From IMG/VR virus record IMGVR_UViG_3300008259_004660, positions 62,001 through 126,000 of that record: a stretch of 64,000 nucleotides of DNA. The stretch is one strand, 5' to 3'. A model generated the notes under the pieces. It was not told the DNA's origin. It did no database searches and saw nothing but the letters and a program-made list of their open reading frames with translations. The stretch's first letter is position 1. Each line of letters begins with the position of its first letter. A program made the position numbers and the translations under genes. The stretch comes from a virus. Below are positions 36,464-46,210 of this stretch, one piece after another.

Positions 36464-36922
36464 ATGAAAAAAATTTCCAAGAAAGAAAATGCGGCGATAC
36501 ATTGTGATTTACTTGAAGTGAATCCATTGTTTGGTGCAATGTGGCAAAGCTTTGAGCCGATGATATTTGAAGAAGAAGCGGAGAGTGTTGAATTGGAAAT
36601 ATGCAACAATAATTTCAGAATCGTTGCCAATGAAAACTTTTGGAAAAAGTGTAAGAATAAAAGAAAAATTTTTGTTATTTGTCACGAAATGTGTCATGTG
36701 ATTTTTGGACATTGGCTCATCAATTCAAATTTTGATAGAGAATGGGCAAATATAGCACAAGACATTGTGGTAAATGAATATCTTTCAAAATATTTTGATG
36801 AAAAGATAATTGGAAAAGATGTAGCCAACATTAAAACAGTATTTAAACATAAATCCGATATAGTAGAACGTAGGCTTGATTATGTATATTATTATGATCT
36901 TTTGATGCAATGTAGATCATAG
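36464..36922 (+). CDS. HExxH metallopeptidase-like protein, 152 aa
   Basis: ICHEMCHVIFGHW (about residues 73-85) gives the zinc-binding HExxH plus a third His, as in the putative metallopeptidase domain found with VWA proteins (DUF2201-type). An IAQDIVVNEYL segment follows, as in that family. The VWA partner domain is absent. It could cleave or sense a host protein. Catalytic Glu is present. Confidence 0.7.
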   Translation: MKKISKKENAAIHCDLLEVNPLFGAMWQSFEPMIFEEEAESVELEICNNNFRIVANENFWKKCKNKRKIFVICHEMCHVIFGHWLINSNFDREWANIAQDIVVNEYLSKYFDEKIIGKDVANIKTVFKHKSDIVERRLDYVYYYDLLMQCRS

Positions 36923-36931
36923 TTATTTGAT

Positions 36932-37153
36932 ATGATGGTAGAGATCAAAGAGGACGAGCTTAAAACCAGAAAATTAAATGCTGGTGTGTTTATTTGCAAG
37001 TCGTGCAAAGACAACAAAGGAAAAATCGTTATGGTACAATATAAAACCAACGCGGAACCCGGAGTTTATTATCAATTTTGCGACGATTGTATGAAACTTA
37101 TGGGTACATGTGTACCATGTAAATCCAAATTGCCACCTAAGCCCCAACGCTGA
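36932..37153 (+). CDS. Zinc-ribbon-like protein with three CxxC pairs, 73 aa
   Basis: CKSC, CDDC and CVPC pairs are spaced over about 45 residues, enough for one or two zinc sites. The tail is Pro/Lys-rich. Its end overlaps the convergent Cys-rich gene by 17 nt. Probably a small nucleic-acid or protein adaptor. Confidence 0.6.
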   Translation: MMVEIKEDELKTRKLNAGVFICKSCKDNKGKIVMVQYKTNAEPGVYYQFCDDCMKLMGTCVPCKSKLPPKPQR

Positions 37154-37415
37154 TTGGACCCCATCTTGGTGGCTTATCTGGACACTGTGAATGTGGCATA
37201 TATAGTTTCATAGTACTGCATCCACACAACATGCATTTACCTATGTTGTTGTATCCTGTTTTATCCCAATTAGGACAAGCCAAGCATATATCTTTTCTTT
37301 GTTGAAATTGTTCGTCTGAAACTTTCTGGAATCCATCTTTTGTTGCCCAATTAACTGCGGCAGTTCCTAGACTTTTTGCTTTGTCTATCAAATTTGGTTC
37401 TTTGCTTATATCCAT
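37137..37415 (-). CDS. Cys-rich conserved phage protein, 92 aa
   Basis: Contains RKDICLACPNWD, then KCMLCGCSTMKLYMPHSQCP and a PPRW end. This Cys/His pattern is a familiar small phage family, seemingly a zinc knuckle, of unknown function. Minus-strand and flanked by plus-strand genes on both sides. It overlaps its neighbour's 3' end. Confidence 0.68.
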   Translation of the reverse strand: MDISKEPNLIDKAKSLGTAAVNWATKDGFQKVSDEQFQQRKDICLACPNWDKTGYNNIGKCMLCGCSTMKLYMPHSQCPDKPPRWGPISVGA

Positions 37416-37429
37416 AATACTTATATGTA

Positions 37430-37822
37430 GTGTTTGACCAAAATAAAAAATTAAACATACCTAAAAATTTTATCCTATTCGGACATAAGTATACTGTTGT
37501 TATAAAAAAAGATCTGTTTGAAACAGAAGGATGTTATGGAAATGCGGACGAAGATTTGAAATTAATCCAGCTACAGGGCGAAGGTGTGGTAAAAAGAAAA
37601 TACGAGGAAAATGGAAACACCTTTGAATCTGACATGACTATAACAAATGAAATGGTTATAGAAACATTCTTCCACGAGGTTATGCATATTGTGTTTGATG
37701 CAATGGGTGAAGAAGAACTGTCCGAGAATGAAAAGTTGGTGAATATATTAGGGAAAGCGTGGTTGGAGATATATTTATCTTCAGTATATGATCAAAAAGA
37801 CTCCGAAAAAAAAGAAGTCTAA
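37430..37822 (+). CDS. HExxH zinc-peptidase-like protein, 130 aa
   Basis: FFHEVMHIVFDAMGE (about residues 84-98) contains HEVMH, the zinc-binding HExxH, in the ImmA/IrrE-like style. A GTG at 37430 is the only reasonable start. Short phage members of this type are common but uncharacterised. Only 14 nt separate it from the divergent Cys-rich gene. The end overlaps the next gene by 35 nt. Confidence 0.62.
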   Translation: MFDQNKKLNIPKNFILFGHKYTVVIKKDLFETEGCYGNADEDLKLIQLQGEGVVKRKYEENGNTFESDMTITNEMVIETFFHEVMHIVFDAMGEEELSENEKLVNILGKAWLEIYLSSVYDQKDSEKKEV

Positions 37823-38159
37823 TTCAAAGGTCACAGTAAAACACGAAGTTGTTGAACTTCCTTCCAACAACAAGGAGATGGAAGATTATGTTCTCTCCAA
37901 TCGGTTAGAAATAAATGAAAAAATATTAGATAACATAGAGTTTGCATTAAAAAATAAACTCGGTGGCGTTGAAATGTTTTGTTTCAAAAATTCAAATTTT
38001 GTTGTGGTATTGAATCGTAGAGACTTCAAGGAAAGTCTGCAAAACATATACGAATTTAGTATGAGTAACGAAAAATTTGAGGTCTGTATAAGAGTTAAAA
38101 ATCTTATCGACCTTGCTGATAAGTTCGGGTTCATCTATAACTACAAAACCAAAAAATAA
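37788..38159 (+). CDS. Hypothetical basic protein, 123 aa
   Basis: A Lys-rich start (KKTPKKKKSNSKVTVKH) and a helical/beta remainder with LDNIEFALKNKLGGVEMF. It starts well inside the preceding gene in another frame. It sits in the operon leading to PhoH. Confidence 0.55.
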   Translation: MIKKTPKKKKSNSKVTVKHEVVELPSNNKEMEDYVLSNRLEINEKILDNIEFALKNKLGGVEMFCFKNSNFVVVLNRRDFKESLQNIYEFSMSNEKFEVCIRVKNLIDLADKFGFIYNYKTKK

Positions 38160-38161
38160 AT

Positions 38162-38932
38162 ATGTCAAAAAAGAAAAGACTACAAAATAGGAAGATAAAA
38201 CAAGAAGAACAAATCAAATCTCAAATACCACCAAAAGACAAAAGTCCAGTAGTCCATCAACGAAACAAAATAGAACATTATTTGACAATATTACACAGAG
38301 AACTTACAGAGAAACAAAAAAAATTTATTGAATTAGCGTTAGACAAAAAAGTAAAATTGCTATTAGTATCGGGACCAGCGGGATCAACAAAAACATATCT
38401 TTCAGTTCTTGCAGCGTTGCTGTTAATGAATGAAAAGAAGATCAGCGACATTGTTTATGTTCGTAGTATCGTTGAAAGTGCCGACGTTAAAATGGGAACA
38501 TTACCCGGAGAAGCTGACGACAAATTATCTCCATATAAACGTCCACTTATCGATAAACTTGACGAACTTCTTCCAAAAGAAGACATTCAATATTTGATCA
38601 AAGATAACCGCATAGAAGGATTGCCAATTGGATATTTGCGCGGTCTTAACTGGAATGCAAAGGCAATCGTGGCAGATGAAATGCAAAATTGTACAAAGAA
38701 AGAGTTGGTTACGCTTATGACAAGAACGGGCGAATTTAGTAAAGTATTTGTGTGCGGCGACCCACAACAATCAGACATCAACGGAAGAAGTGGATTTCAA
38801 AGCATTTTCAATTTGTTCAATGACGATGAAAGTAAAGAGCATGGCATATATACATTTGAATTTACAGAGGACGACATATTAAGAAGTGCGCTAGTGAAAT
38901 TCATAGTGCAAAAAATCAAAAATCTAGGATAA
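38162..38932 (+). CDS. phoH: PhoH-like ATPase
   Basis: The 256-residue protein shows Walker A GPAGSTKT (about residue 78; T instead of G before the Lys is unusual), VYVRSIVESADVKMGTLPGE, the YLRGLNW block, Walker B-like IVADEMQN, and VFVCGDPQQSD. PhoH proteins are RNA-linked ATPases common in marine and T4-like phages; their role in infection is unsettled. The N-terminus is Lys-rich. It follows the preceding gene by 2 nt. Confidence 0.88.
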   Translation: MSKKKRLQNRKIKQEEQIKSQIPPKDKSPVVHQRNKIEHYLTILHRELTEKQKKFIELALDKKVKLLLVSGPAGSTKTYLSVLAALLLMNEKKISDIVYVRSIVESADVKMGTLPGEADDKLSPYKRPLIDKLDELLPKEDIQYLIKDNRIEGLPIGYLRGLNWNAKAIVADEMQNCTKKELVTLMTRTGEFSKVFVCGDPQQSDINGRSGFQSIFNLFNDDESKEHGIYTFEFTEDDILRSALVKFIVQKIKNLG

Positions 38933-39017
38933 TACATATAATAACTGCTTTTTTATAAAAGCCATCCAAATGGTATATATTTTTCTATTTGGGTGATATT
39001 TATAATGAAAAGATACT

Positions 39018-41525
39018 ATGTCCAATCAGAAAACAACCCAACTTCGTAGAGTCAGTGGCAGTCAACTTGTTTTTGGCGACTTGATTCCGTTGGTTGATAT
39101 TTCTGAAAATACATCTCCTACCGGAGAAACAAAAGCAATTTATGCTGGCGAGTTGGCCCAGTATATCATTTCTGGTGGACTTTTGAATGTTGCACTACCA
39201 AGACAGCCATACCAAACAACAAATGGTTTGGCTTTTAGTCAATCATCCAGCTACACTCCGGGATCAGGAACATCAAGTTATAATCTTCGTTGTTATGGAA
39301 ATTTTCCACAAGTGGGATCAAATTTCAGTTTGATGGTTCGCGGATTTATACCATCAACAATTTTGACAGAAGCAAATCCAAGAGTTTTGTTTGGTGTTGG
39401 AAATTCTCCTGACAATATAACATCGGGTGGACAGTCTGCATATATTGGCATTGAAGATTATGACTTGATTGGATATACAGACGATGGTGTTGCAACTAAG
39501 AAAATCATATTCAGCGATTTCATTGACAATTATTCTGACAGAGTATTTGAAGCTGTATTGACCAGAGATTCTTCAAGCTTGTTGAATTTGTATGTAAACA
39601 ATTCAAAGATTGGAGTTGGACTCAGTGGATCTGCCAGCACTATTACAAGTTCATATATCACATTAGGAAATGGTGACCAAACATTGCCAAACATTGAATG
39701 TACAATTTATGAGGCACATGTTTTTAATAAAGCACTTACTCAAGCTGAAGTAAATACATTGTTTTATGGTGGAGTAAGAAATTCTGATCCATATTTAGTA
39801 TCTTCATATACTCCAGTGAATTTGAATCCGGGTCCAACACAATGGTTGGATTCAAAAAGTTCAAATCACCTTCTACTTCCTACCAGCGGAGCAAAAGCAA
39901 CAAATCCAGATAAAGAATTCAGTTTAAGATTTGCAAATGATGGTACATCCAGTTTTCTTGGAAATGGAACCGAGCGAGCAATTCTTCCAGAAGGTTATGT
40001 TTTAACGGATGCGTTTGTATATTCTTCTGGCTCTCCACTTTTATCCATTGGGTCTACATCATCAGCCGCGCCGGTTGGAGCAAGTGGAATATATTCTTGG
40101 AACAACAACAGAGTTGCTTTGACAGAAGCAAAATACAGCAGAAATAATTTGCAACTTCTAGAATTGGGCGTCGCGCATAAAGACAGAAGTATATTCGTAT
40201 ATTACAGCGCAAGTGCGGCACCATGCACATTTAGTTTTGAAGGATATGTCGCAGAATATGGAGAGATTGTTTATTATCCACCAACACCTACACCAACGCC
40301 TACTCCAACTTTAACCGCAACACCAACGCCTACTCCAACTTTAACCGCAACACCAACGCCTACTCTAACTCTTACACCAACACCAACACCAACGGTTGGA
40401 CCTACACCAACACCAACACCAACGGGTGCGCCTACTTCAACGCCAACACCAACACCAACAACTGCTCCTACGGCAACTCCAACTCCGACACCAACATCAA
40501 CACCGCCCGGAGCACCAACTGCGACACCAACTCCAACTCCTACTCTGGGAATTCCATCAGTAGATGTTGCTCCTCAAGGAAGTGTTCCTGCTTACATAAA
40601 TATTCCATTTAATATAACAAGTACCGGAGCTTCAAATAATCTTAACAACATAACTTCTCACACAATATATGAGAGAAGTGGACCAACAGATCCTCCGACC
40701 GGAGGATGGGTGTCTTCTACGCTTACTAATCAGAGCCAAACTTCTTTACCATCAACAACATCAACCCGAGTTGATAGATACGACAACCCAGCACCAAGCA
40801 TAGCGGGTTATTATCAATTCAAAGCCGAGATTGTTGTCAACTCGGTTACATACACATCTATTTTATCGTCTGTATATTACATAGCAGCTGCACCAACGGC
40901 GACACCAACACCAACGGCAACTGTAGCAACGGCGACACCAACACCAACGCCGACCGCAACTGGAAACCCAACAAACACACCAACACCAACACCAACTGCT
41001 ACAATAGCACAAACAAACACACCAACACCAACACCAACTGCTACAATAGCACAAACAGACACGCCAACACCAACACCGACTGCTACAATAGCACAAACAG
41101 ACACGCCAACACCAACACCGACTGCTACAATAGCGCCGGACTGTGCATGCTATGATCTTGTCTGTAATTCAAACGGTGACTTTTCTGGAACCCACTACGA
41201 TTGCAGTACAGGAAATGCAGTAAGTGTAACTGATACAGGAAACGCGCCGGGACAAGTTATCCAATCGGTGTGTGCAAGATCTTCAAATCCAGCTGCACCT
41301 AATGCGTCGGTAGGATCTTATACACAAGTTTGGCCGGCATGCCCATGCCCGGGTGCAACAAGTACACCAACGCCAACGCCAACAATTGGAGCAACCAATA
41401 CCCCAACACCTACACCAACAGAAGCGCCGACGCCAACGCCGACCCCGACAACATACGGTGGGTTTGCACCTCCACCCGAAGGGGAGGACATAGGAGCAAA
41501 CTCACAAAACGTACCTTTCCCATAA
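39018..41525 (+). CDS. Large fibre/adhesin with LamG-like domain and Pro-Thr linkers, 835 aa
   Basis: Residues 1-55 resemble an attachment domain ([20 protein letters not shown]). A concanavalin-like domain spans about 80-270. A second beta domain precedes a long TPTPTP linker (about 420-515), an Ig-like domain (about 515-620), a second linker with repeated [13 protein letters not shown] units (about 625-710), a Cys-containing module and a final linker. The linkers use nearly repeated DNA. A TATTTATA box lies 13 nt upstream. Probably a long receptor-binding fibre. Confidence 0.72.
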   Translation: MSNQKTTQLRRVSGSQLVFGDLIPLVDISENTSPTGETKAIYAGELAQYIISGGLLNVALPRQPYQTTNGLAFSQSSSYTPGSGTSSYNLRCYGNFPQVGSNFSLMVRGFIPSTILTEANPRVLFGVGNSPDNITSGGQSAYIGIEDYDLIGYTDDGVATKKIIFSDFIDNYSDRVFEAVLTRDSSSLLNLYVNNSKIGVGLSGSASTITSSYITLGNGDQTLPNIECTIYEAHVFNKALTQAEVNTLFYGGVRNSDPYLVSSYTPVNLNPGPTQWLDSKSSNHLLLPTSGAKATNPDKEFSLRFANDGTSSFLGNGTERAILPEGYVLTDAFVYSSGSPLLSIGSTSSAAPVGASGIYSWNNNRVALTEAKYSRNNLQLLELGVAHKDRSIFVYYSASAAPCTFSFEGYVAEYGEIVYYPPTPTPTPTPTLTATPTPTPTLTATPTPTLTLTPTPTPTVGPTPTPTPTGAPTSTPTPTPTTAPTATPTPTPTSTPPGAPTATPTPTPTLGIPSVDVAPQGSVPAYINIPFNITSTGASNNLNNITSHTIYERSGPTDPPTGGWVSSTLTNQSQTSLPSTTSTRVDRYDNPAPSIAGYYQFKAEIVVNSVTYTSILSSVYYIAAAPTATPTPTATVATATPTPTPTATGNPTNTPTPTPTATIAQTNTPTPTPTATIAQTDTPTPTPTATIAQTDTPTPTPTATIAPDCACYDLVCNSNGDFSGTHYDCSTGNAVSVTDTGNAPGQVIQSVCARSSNPAAPNASVGSYTQVWPACPCPGATSTPTPTPTIGATNTPTPTPTEAPTPTPTPTTYGGFAPPPEGEDIGANSQNVPFP

Positions 41526-41532
41526 TATTTAA

Positions 41533-41751
41533 ATGAAAGAATATATAAACAGAAGTTTTAGTATAGTTACTGAAAATTTACTCAAGTGTAAAGCTGAGAA
41601 TTTCAAGGTGTTTTATGAGAACGAATTAAATCAATCATTCGAAATTGGTGGATATATGATAAATGGAGATTATACTTTTGTAAAAATGAAAGAAGCTGGA
41701 AACTTTTTCAGAATAAAAGACAACGAAAAGATATACATTCTTCGCAATTAA
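41533..41751 (+). CDS. Hypothetical protein, 72 aa
   Basis: A soluble alpha/beta protein (SIVTENLLKCKAENFKVFYE, then GGYMINGDYTFVKMKEAG). It is 7 nt after the fibre gene. Function unknown. Confidence 0.5.
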   Translation: MKEYINRSFSIVTENLLKCKAENFKVFYENELNQSFEIGGYMINGDYTFVKMKEAGNFFRIKDNEKIYILRN

Positions 41752-41859
41752 TTTTTCGTTGTTTATAATGGTTTTAAAAATAATAGTATAGACAAGCATT
41801 ACTAAAAATGTAGATATAATATCTACTATGCAAAATAATACGATTTAATTTATTATTGC

Positions 41860-41887
41860 TTGCATATATATGATAAAAGTCTATAAT
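41860..41887 (+). promoter_or_regulatory. Promoter of the glycosyltransferase cluster
   Basis: TTGCAT (41860-41865), a 16-bp spacer and TATAAT (41882-41887), the best consensus -10 in the window, 10 nt before the ATG. A GTAGATAT/ATATCTAC inverted repeat lies just upstream (41810-41826). Confidence 0.65.
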
Positions 41888-41897
41888 ACAAAGTTAT

Positions 41898-43157
41898 ATG
41901 AAAAAAAATAATGATCTAATATTCGTGCAGATAGCATCATATCGTGATCCAGAATTGGTTCCTACCATCAAGGACATGATTGCCAAAGCGAAACATCCAG
42001 AAAAATTAACATTTGGTATTTGTTGGCAAAAAGATGAAACGGAAAATCTTGATGAATTCATCGACAATCCAAATTTCAGAATTGAAACATATCATTATTC
42101 AGAAAGCCAAGGACTGGGTTGGGCTAGAAACATAACAAACAAGTTGTATCGTGGGGAAAAATACACCTTGCAGATTGATAGTCACCATCGTTTTGTTCAA
42201 GATTGGGATGCAATGATTCTTGAAGATTATGATCAGGCTTTGTCGGTTGCAAAAAAACCAATCATAAGCACATATTGTACACCATTTGACACTGCGTTGC
42301 CGATTGAAAAAGCAAGCCCAGTACCATGCTTGATGTCACAATATGAATTTAGCAATGACAAACTTTTGATGAGCATGCCTCATTACATTGGAGATTATGA
42401 GAAGCGAACCAAAATTATTCGCGCTCGCACGTTGAGTGGACATTTCTTTTTTGTTGCTGGAAAATTTATTGAAGAAGTACCATATGATCCAGACATTTAT
42501 TTTGGTGGATACACTGAAGAAACAACTATGAGTGTTCGTGCATATACACATGGATATGATTTCTTCAGCCCATACAGAATGATTATGTGGCATGAATATA
42601 CTCGCAAATATCGTCCAAAGCATTGGGATGATCACGGCAAGGAAAGTGCCACAAAGAAGACAAGTGGTGAGAGAGATATTTATGCAAGAAAGAAAACTCG
42701 CCAATTGTTCGGACAAGAAGAACATGGAATTGATATGGGAATTTATGGATTAGGAAAGGTTCGCTCTTTGCATGATTATGAAGTATACGGAGGTTTTAAT
42801 TTCAAAGCATGTAAAATACAAGATTATACTCTATTGGTAAAAGAACCACCGAATCCACCTGATTGGGAGGCGCAATTCAAAAAAGAAAGACTCAAAATGA
42901 ATGTTGCATGGGATGTAGGACATTTCATGGAAGAAGACACTGGAGATTTTGAATTCATCACATTTGGCGTCGTTGACAAATATGACACAAATTTGTTCAG
43001 AGTTGATTTCAAACCATCAACTCATCCTGAAATATTCACATACAAGAAAAGTTCAATTGATGTAGAGATAATTTCAGATAACAAGCCAGACAGAGTAATA
43101 ATGTATTCTTTTAGCAAATCAAAACAGTGGGGTAAGCGTTACGAGAAAAAACTATGA
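41898..43157 (+). CDS. GlcNAc-transferase-like glycosyltransferase (PF11397 type), 419 aa
   Basis: Begins with DLIFVQIASYRDPELVPTIK, then FGICWQKDE, QGLGWARNITNKLYRGE and LQIDSHHRFVQDWD, where the DSH block replaces the classical DxD. These match the Skp1-GlcNAc transferase-like family. An SGHFFFVAGKF block and HEYTRKYRP follow. The C-terminal 120 residues are distinct. It probably transfers a sugar to protein or glycan in the cytosol. First of seven tightly spaced genes. Confidence 0.75.
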   Translation: MKKNNDLIFVQIASYRDPELVPTIKDMIAKAKHPEKLTFGICWQKDETENLDEFIDNPNFRIETYHYSESQGLGWARNITNKLYRGEKYTLQIDSHHRFVQDWDAMILEDYDQALSVAKKPIISTYCTPFDTALPIEKASPVPCLMSQYEFSNDKLLMSMPHYIGDYEKRTKIIRARTLSGHFFFVAGKFIEEVPYDPDIYFGGYTEETTMSVRAYTHGYDFFSPYRMIMWHEYTRKYRPKHWDDHGKESATKKTSGERDIYARKKTRQLFGQEEHGIDMGIYGLGKVRSLHDYEVYGGFNFKACKIQDYTLLVKEPPNPPDWEAQFKKERLKMNVAWDVGHFMEEDTGDFEFITFGVVDKYDTNLFRVDFKPSTHPEIFTYKKSSIDVEIISDNKPDRVIMYSFSKSKQWGKRYEKKL

Positions 43158-44332
43158 GAATATTGTTCACTGTTTTAGGAAACAGTCGTCGTAGTAATTA
43201 TCTTGACGGAGAAACATTAAGATATGGAAACGGCGGTGGATCTGGGACTGATACCAGTTCAATAATAGTTGCTGAACAACTCGCCGCACAAGGCCACGAT
43301 GTGGTGTTTTGTTCAGACAAACTAGAACCACTGTTGGAAGAGTCTTATGCCAAAAAAGGAATTGTATTTAATGCAGGAAAGAAAGTTCGTGGTGTAATAT
43401 ACACGAACTTTCAGTTGGATAATGTTGAAAACAAAACATTTGATGTGTTGGTAAACAGTCTATGGTTCAGTAAGTACAAAGAGTTACCAGTCAAAATCAC
43501 AAAGGCTGTAATCTATTGGTGTCATATGCAATGGATTTATGGAATTGGCGAGATGATTGAGTATGTCAAGGAAAACAACCTAACCCTCGGATTTGTTCAT
43601 ATTTCAGAATGGGAAAAGAGCATGACAAATCCAGTTGTACAGGATGCTTGTAACAAATTGCCAAATACAAAGGTTGTTACGATACCAAATCCTATAATGG
43701 ATGACATGATTGAAGAAGTGTTGAGTGAGAAGATAGAAAAGAAAAGCGGGTCATTTATTTTTCATCCACTTTGGGCAAGAGGAGGAAATGTGGCAGTACA
43801 AGCGGTACGTGAACTTGATTTTCCAGAAAAAGAATTCAACGCATTTGATTATCTCATGTGCATTCATGGTCACACTGATCCATTCTTTAGAAATCATAAT
43901 GGTGTGGACAAGAAAACCTTGTTCAGATGTTTGGCAAAGAGTGACTATTTCATTTATCCACTGTATACTCCATACAAGGATGTTCACAAAGATACATTTT
44001 CGTGTGTTGTTGCAGAGGCAATTGCTATGGGCGTAACTGTAGTAACATACCCATTAGGTGCATTACATGATAACTTTGATGGATATTGCGCATGGTTAGA
44101 TTTTCCACCAGATACTGATCCTATAAAGATGCAAAAGGAACAATTGTCAAAGGACGAAGAAGGCAAGTTCAATTACACAAAGAACATAGTTGAAAAGGTC
44201 AAATATTTGGAAGCCAATACTGAATTTAAAAACAAAGTAAGAACCCAAGGCAAAGATTTCATATTTGAGAAATTTAATTCCAACAAAGTAGGACTGATGT
44301 GGCGCGATTTTATTTCACAGTTAACATCATAA
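43154..44332 (+). CDS. GT4-like glycosyltransferase, copy 1, 392 aa
   Basis: Begins MRILFTVLGNSRRSNYLDGE and has the GT-B layout: a Rossmann start, a central WCHMQWIYGIG block, and a C-terminal donor-binding side with YFIYPLY and the AEAIAMGVTVVTYPLGAL nucleotide-sugar loop. It overlaps the preceding gene by 4 nt and is closely paralogous to the next gene, with equal length. Confidence 0.75.
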   Translation: MRILFTVLGNSRRSNYLDGETLRYGNGGGSGTDTSSIIVAEQLAAQGHDVVFCSDKLEPLLEESYAKKGIVFNAGKKVRGVIYTNFQLDNVENKTFDVLVNSLWFSKYKELPVKITKAVIYWCHMQWIYGIGEMIEYVKENNLTLGFVHISEWEKSMTNPVVQDACNKLPNTKVVTIPNPIMDDMIEEVLSEKIEKKSGSFIFHPLWARGGNVAVQAVRELDFPEKEFNAFDYLMCIHGHTDPFFRNHNGVDKKTLFRCLAKSDYFIYPLYTPYKDVHKDTFSCVVAEAIAMGVTVVTYPLGALHDNFDGYCAWLDFPPDTDPIKMQKEQLSKDEEGKFNYTKNIVEKVKYLEANTEFKNKVRTQGKDFIFEKFNSNKVGLMWRDFISQLTS

Positions 44333-44336
44333 TATC

Positions 44337-45515
44337 ATGAGAATAGCAATCATAGTAATAGGAAACAGCAGACGAAACAATTATCTGAACGGTCATAATC
44401 TCAGATATGATGGTGGAGGGGCATCTGGCACAGACACTAGTTCAATGCTTGTTGCTGAATATTTGGCAAGCAAAGGACATGAGGTTGTAATGACTGTGGA
44501 TGAATTGGAGCCATTACTTGAAGAGAAACTACAAAAGCAGGGAAAGAAGTTTGTGCCCGGAGCAAAAAGTTATGGTGTTTCATACACAAATAAAAACTTC
44601 GACGGTATTGAGAATAAAACTTTTGATGTATTGATAAACATGCTTTGGTTTCAAGACTATGACAAGCTTCCTATTACAGTAACCAAGAGTTTGATTTATT
44701 GGTGTCATATGCAATGGGTATATGGGATAGATGCACATATGGCATATGCAAGAAAACACAATCTTACTCTCGGAATGGTTAATGTTTCGACTTGGCAAGC
44801 TAGTGTGTCACAGAATGTTATAAATCATGTCAAAGCCAATTACGAAAAAACAAAGCAATTCCTAATTTCAAATCCAATTTTTGATGAAATGATCAGAGAG
44901 GTTGAGCAGGAACCAATTCAAAAGAAGAAAGGTAAGTTTATATTTCACGCCACATGGCCAACGGGTGGAGATGTTGCAATGCAGGCAGTCAGAGAGTTGG
45001 ATATGCCAGAAAAACAGTTTCATGCATTTGATTATTTCATAACGGTGCATGGTCATACTGAGTCATATTTCCACAACCATCAAGCGGTGGATAGAAAAAC
45101 ACTTTACAAACACTTGGCTGAAAGTGAATATTTCATATATCCATTGTATACCATACACAAGGTTTTGAGAAAAGATACATTTGCATGCACTGTTGCAGAG
45201 GCTCTTGCTTTTAACACAATTGTATTAACATATCCACTTGGTGCATTGCCAACTGTGTTTGGTGACAAGTGTGTTTGGTTGGATGCCCCTCCGGGCACTA
45301 ACCTCGATGAGCTTCAACGTGCTGATTTGGCAAGAGACGAAGAAGGAAAGTTCAAATATACAAAAAATATCGTGGATAAGATAAACTATCTTGAAGCTAA
45401 CCCAGAGATAAAGGAAAAATATAGAACTGGTGGAAGACAATATGTGCTTGAAAATTTTAATATTAACAAGATTGGAAAAATGTGGGAGGATTGCTTGGAG
45501 GAATTGACAAAATGA
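44337..45515 (+). CDS. GT4-like glycosyltransferase, copy 2, 392 aa
   Basis: Paralogue of the preceding gene with the same length and block order (GNSRRNNYLNGHNLRY; YWCHMQWVYGID; AEALAFNTIVLTYPLGALP). Divergence is concentrated in the central acceptor-side segments, as expected if the two use different acceptors or donors. Spaced 4 nt from copy 1. Confidence 0.75.
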   Translation: MRIAIIVIGNSRRNNYLNGHNLRYDGGGASGTDTSSMLVAEYLASKGHEVVMTVDELEPLLEEKLQKQGKKFVPGAKSYGVSYTNKNFDGIENKTFDVLINMLWFQDYDKLPITVTKSLIYWCHMQWVYGIDAHMAYARKHNLTLGMVNVSTWQASVSQNVINHVKANYEKTKQFLISNPIFDEMIREVEQEPIQKKKGKFIFHATWPTGGDVAMQAVRELDMPEKQFHAFDYFITVHGHTESYFHNHQAVDRKTLYKHLAESEYFIYPLYTIHKVLRKDTFACTVAEALAFNTIVLTYPLGALPTVFGDKCVWLDAPPGTNLDELQRADLARDEEGKFKYTKNIVDKINYLEANPEIKEKYRTGGRQYVLENFNINKIGKMWEDCLEELTK

Positions 45516-46210
45516 AAATAGAAAATTTCTTTGAAAAAGGATACTATATAAATCTGGACAGAAGAACAGACAGAAACGAGCTTTTTCGTAAAGAAATGGA
45601 TAGAGTTGGGTTGCTATCTTTTTTTGAAAGAGTTTCCGCTGAAGATGGTATAAATGAACCAGATCCAATGAAGAGGCATGCGTACTGTGCATATACTTAT
45701 CACAAATTATTCAAGAAAATATACGATCTCGGATATGAAAGAGTGCTGATTTTTGAAGATGATGCATTTTTCTATGACAGACCAGAAATATCAGGAAGAG
45801 ATTTGGCGGAAAAAGCATTGGACGATCTAAAATATTTTCCAAATTGGGACATGGTTTTGTTTGGAGGAAGACCCGTGGATACAGTTGGACCTCTGCAAAT
45901 AATGACAGACAATCTTTTCAGATCACAAATGGTTCTAGGAACTCACGCCGTTGGATACAGAAGAAAAGTTATCAAGAAGGTACTTGATGAATATGTTCCA
46001 TTTCAAGATGGTACGATTGATGGTTGGTATGGTAATGTTCCTGTCATAGAAAAATATCTGGTAAACCCCCTCGCATGTGGAGCTATGCCCGTTAAAAGTG
46101 ATTTGGACGGCAATGGCTATATATCAAACGTTAAAGATGATATCATTTGCTATGATAGAGTGCCAAAAATAGACAAACGCCATGAAACACAAAGTAATAA
46201 GCCTGTATAA
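45512..46210 (+). CDS. GT25-family glycosyltransferase, 232 aa
   Basis: YYINLDRRTDRNELFRKEMD at the start, then CAYTYHKLFKKIYD and VLIFEDDAFFYD, are the hallmark blocks of LPS-biosynthesis glycosyltransferase family 25, which commonly adds galactose. The acidic EDD is the metal-binding site. The start at 45512 (ATGA overlap with the upstream stop) is preferred over an in-frame GTG; GGAGGAA precedes it. Confidence 0.8.
   Translation: MKIENFFEKGYYINLDRRTDRNELFRKEMDRVGLLSFFERVSAEDGINEPDPMKRHAYCAYTYHKLFKKIYDLGYERVLIFEDDAFFYDRPEISGRDLAEKALDDLKYFPNWDMVLFGGRPVDTVGPLQIMTDNLFRSQMVLGTHAVGYRRKVIKKVLDEYVPFQDGTIDGWYGNVPVIEKYLVNPLACGAMPVKSDLDGNGYISNVKDDIICYDRVPKIDKRHETQSNKPV

Noticed and set aside
31530-41440. 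Possible CRISPR arrays in the regularly repeated DNA
   Set aside because: The repeats are in frame and encode Pro-Thr linkers; there are no unique spacers of constant length and no cas genes.
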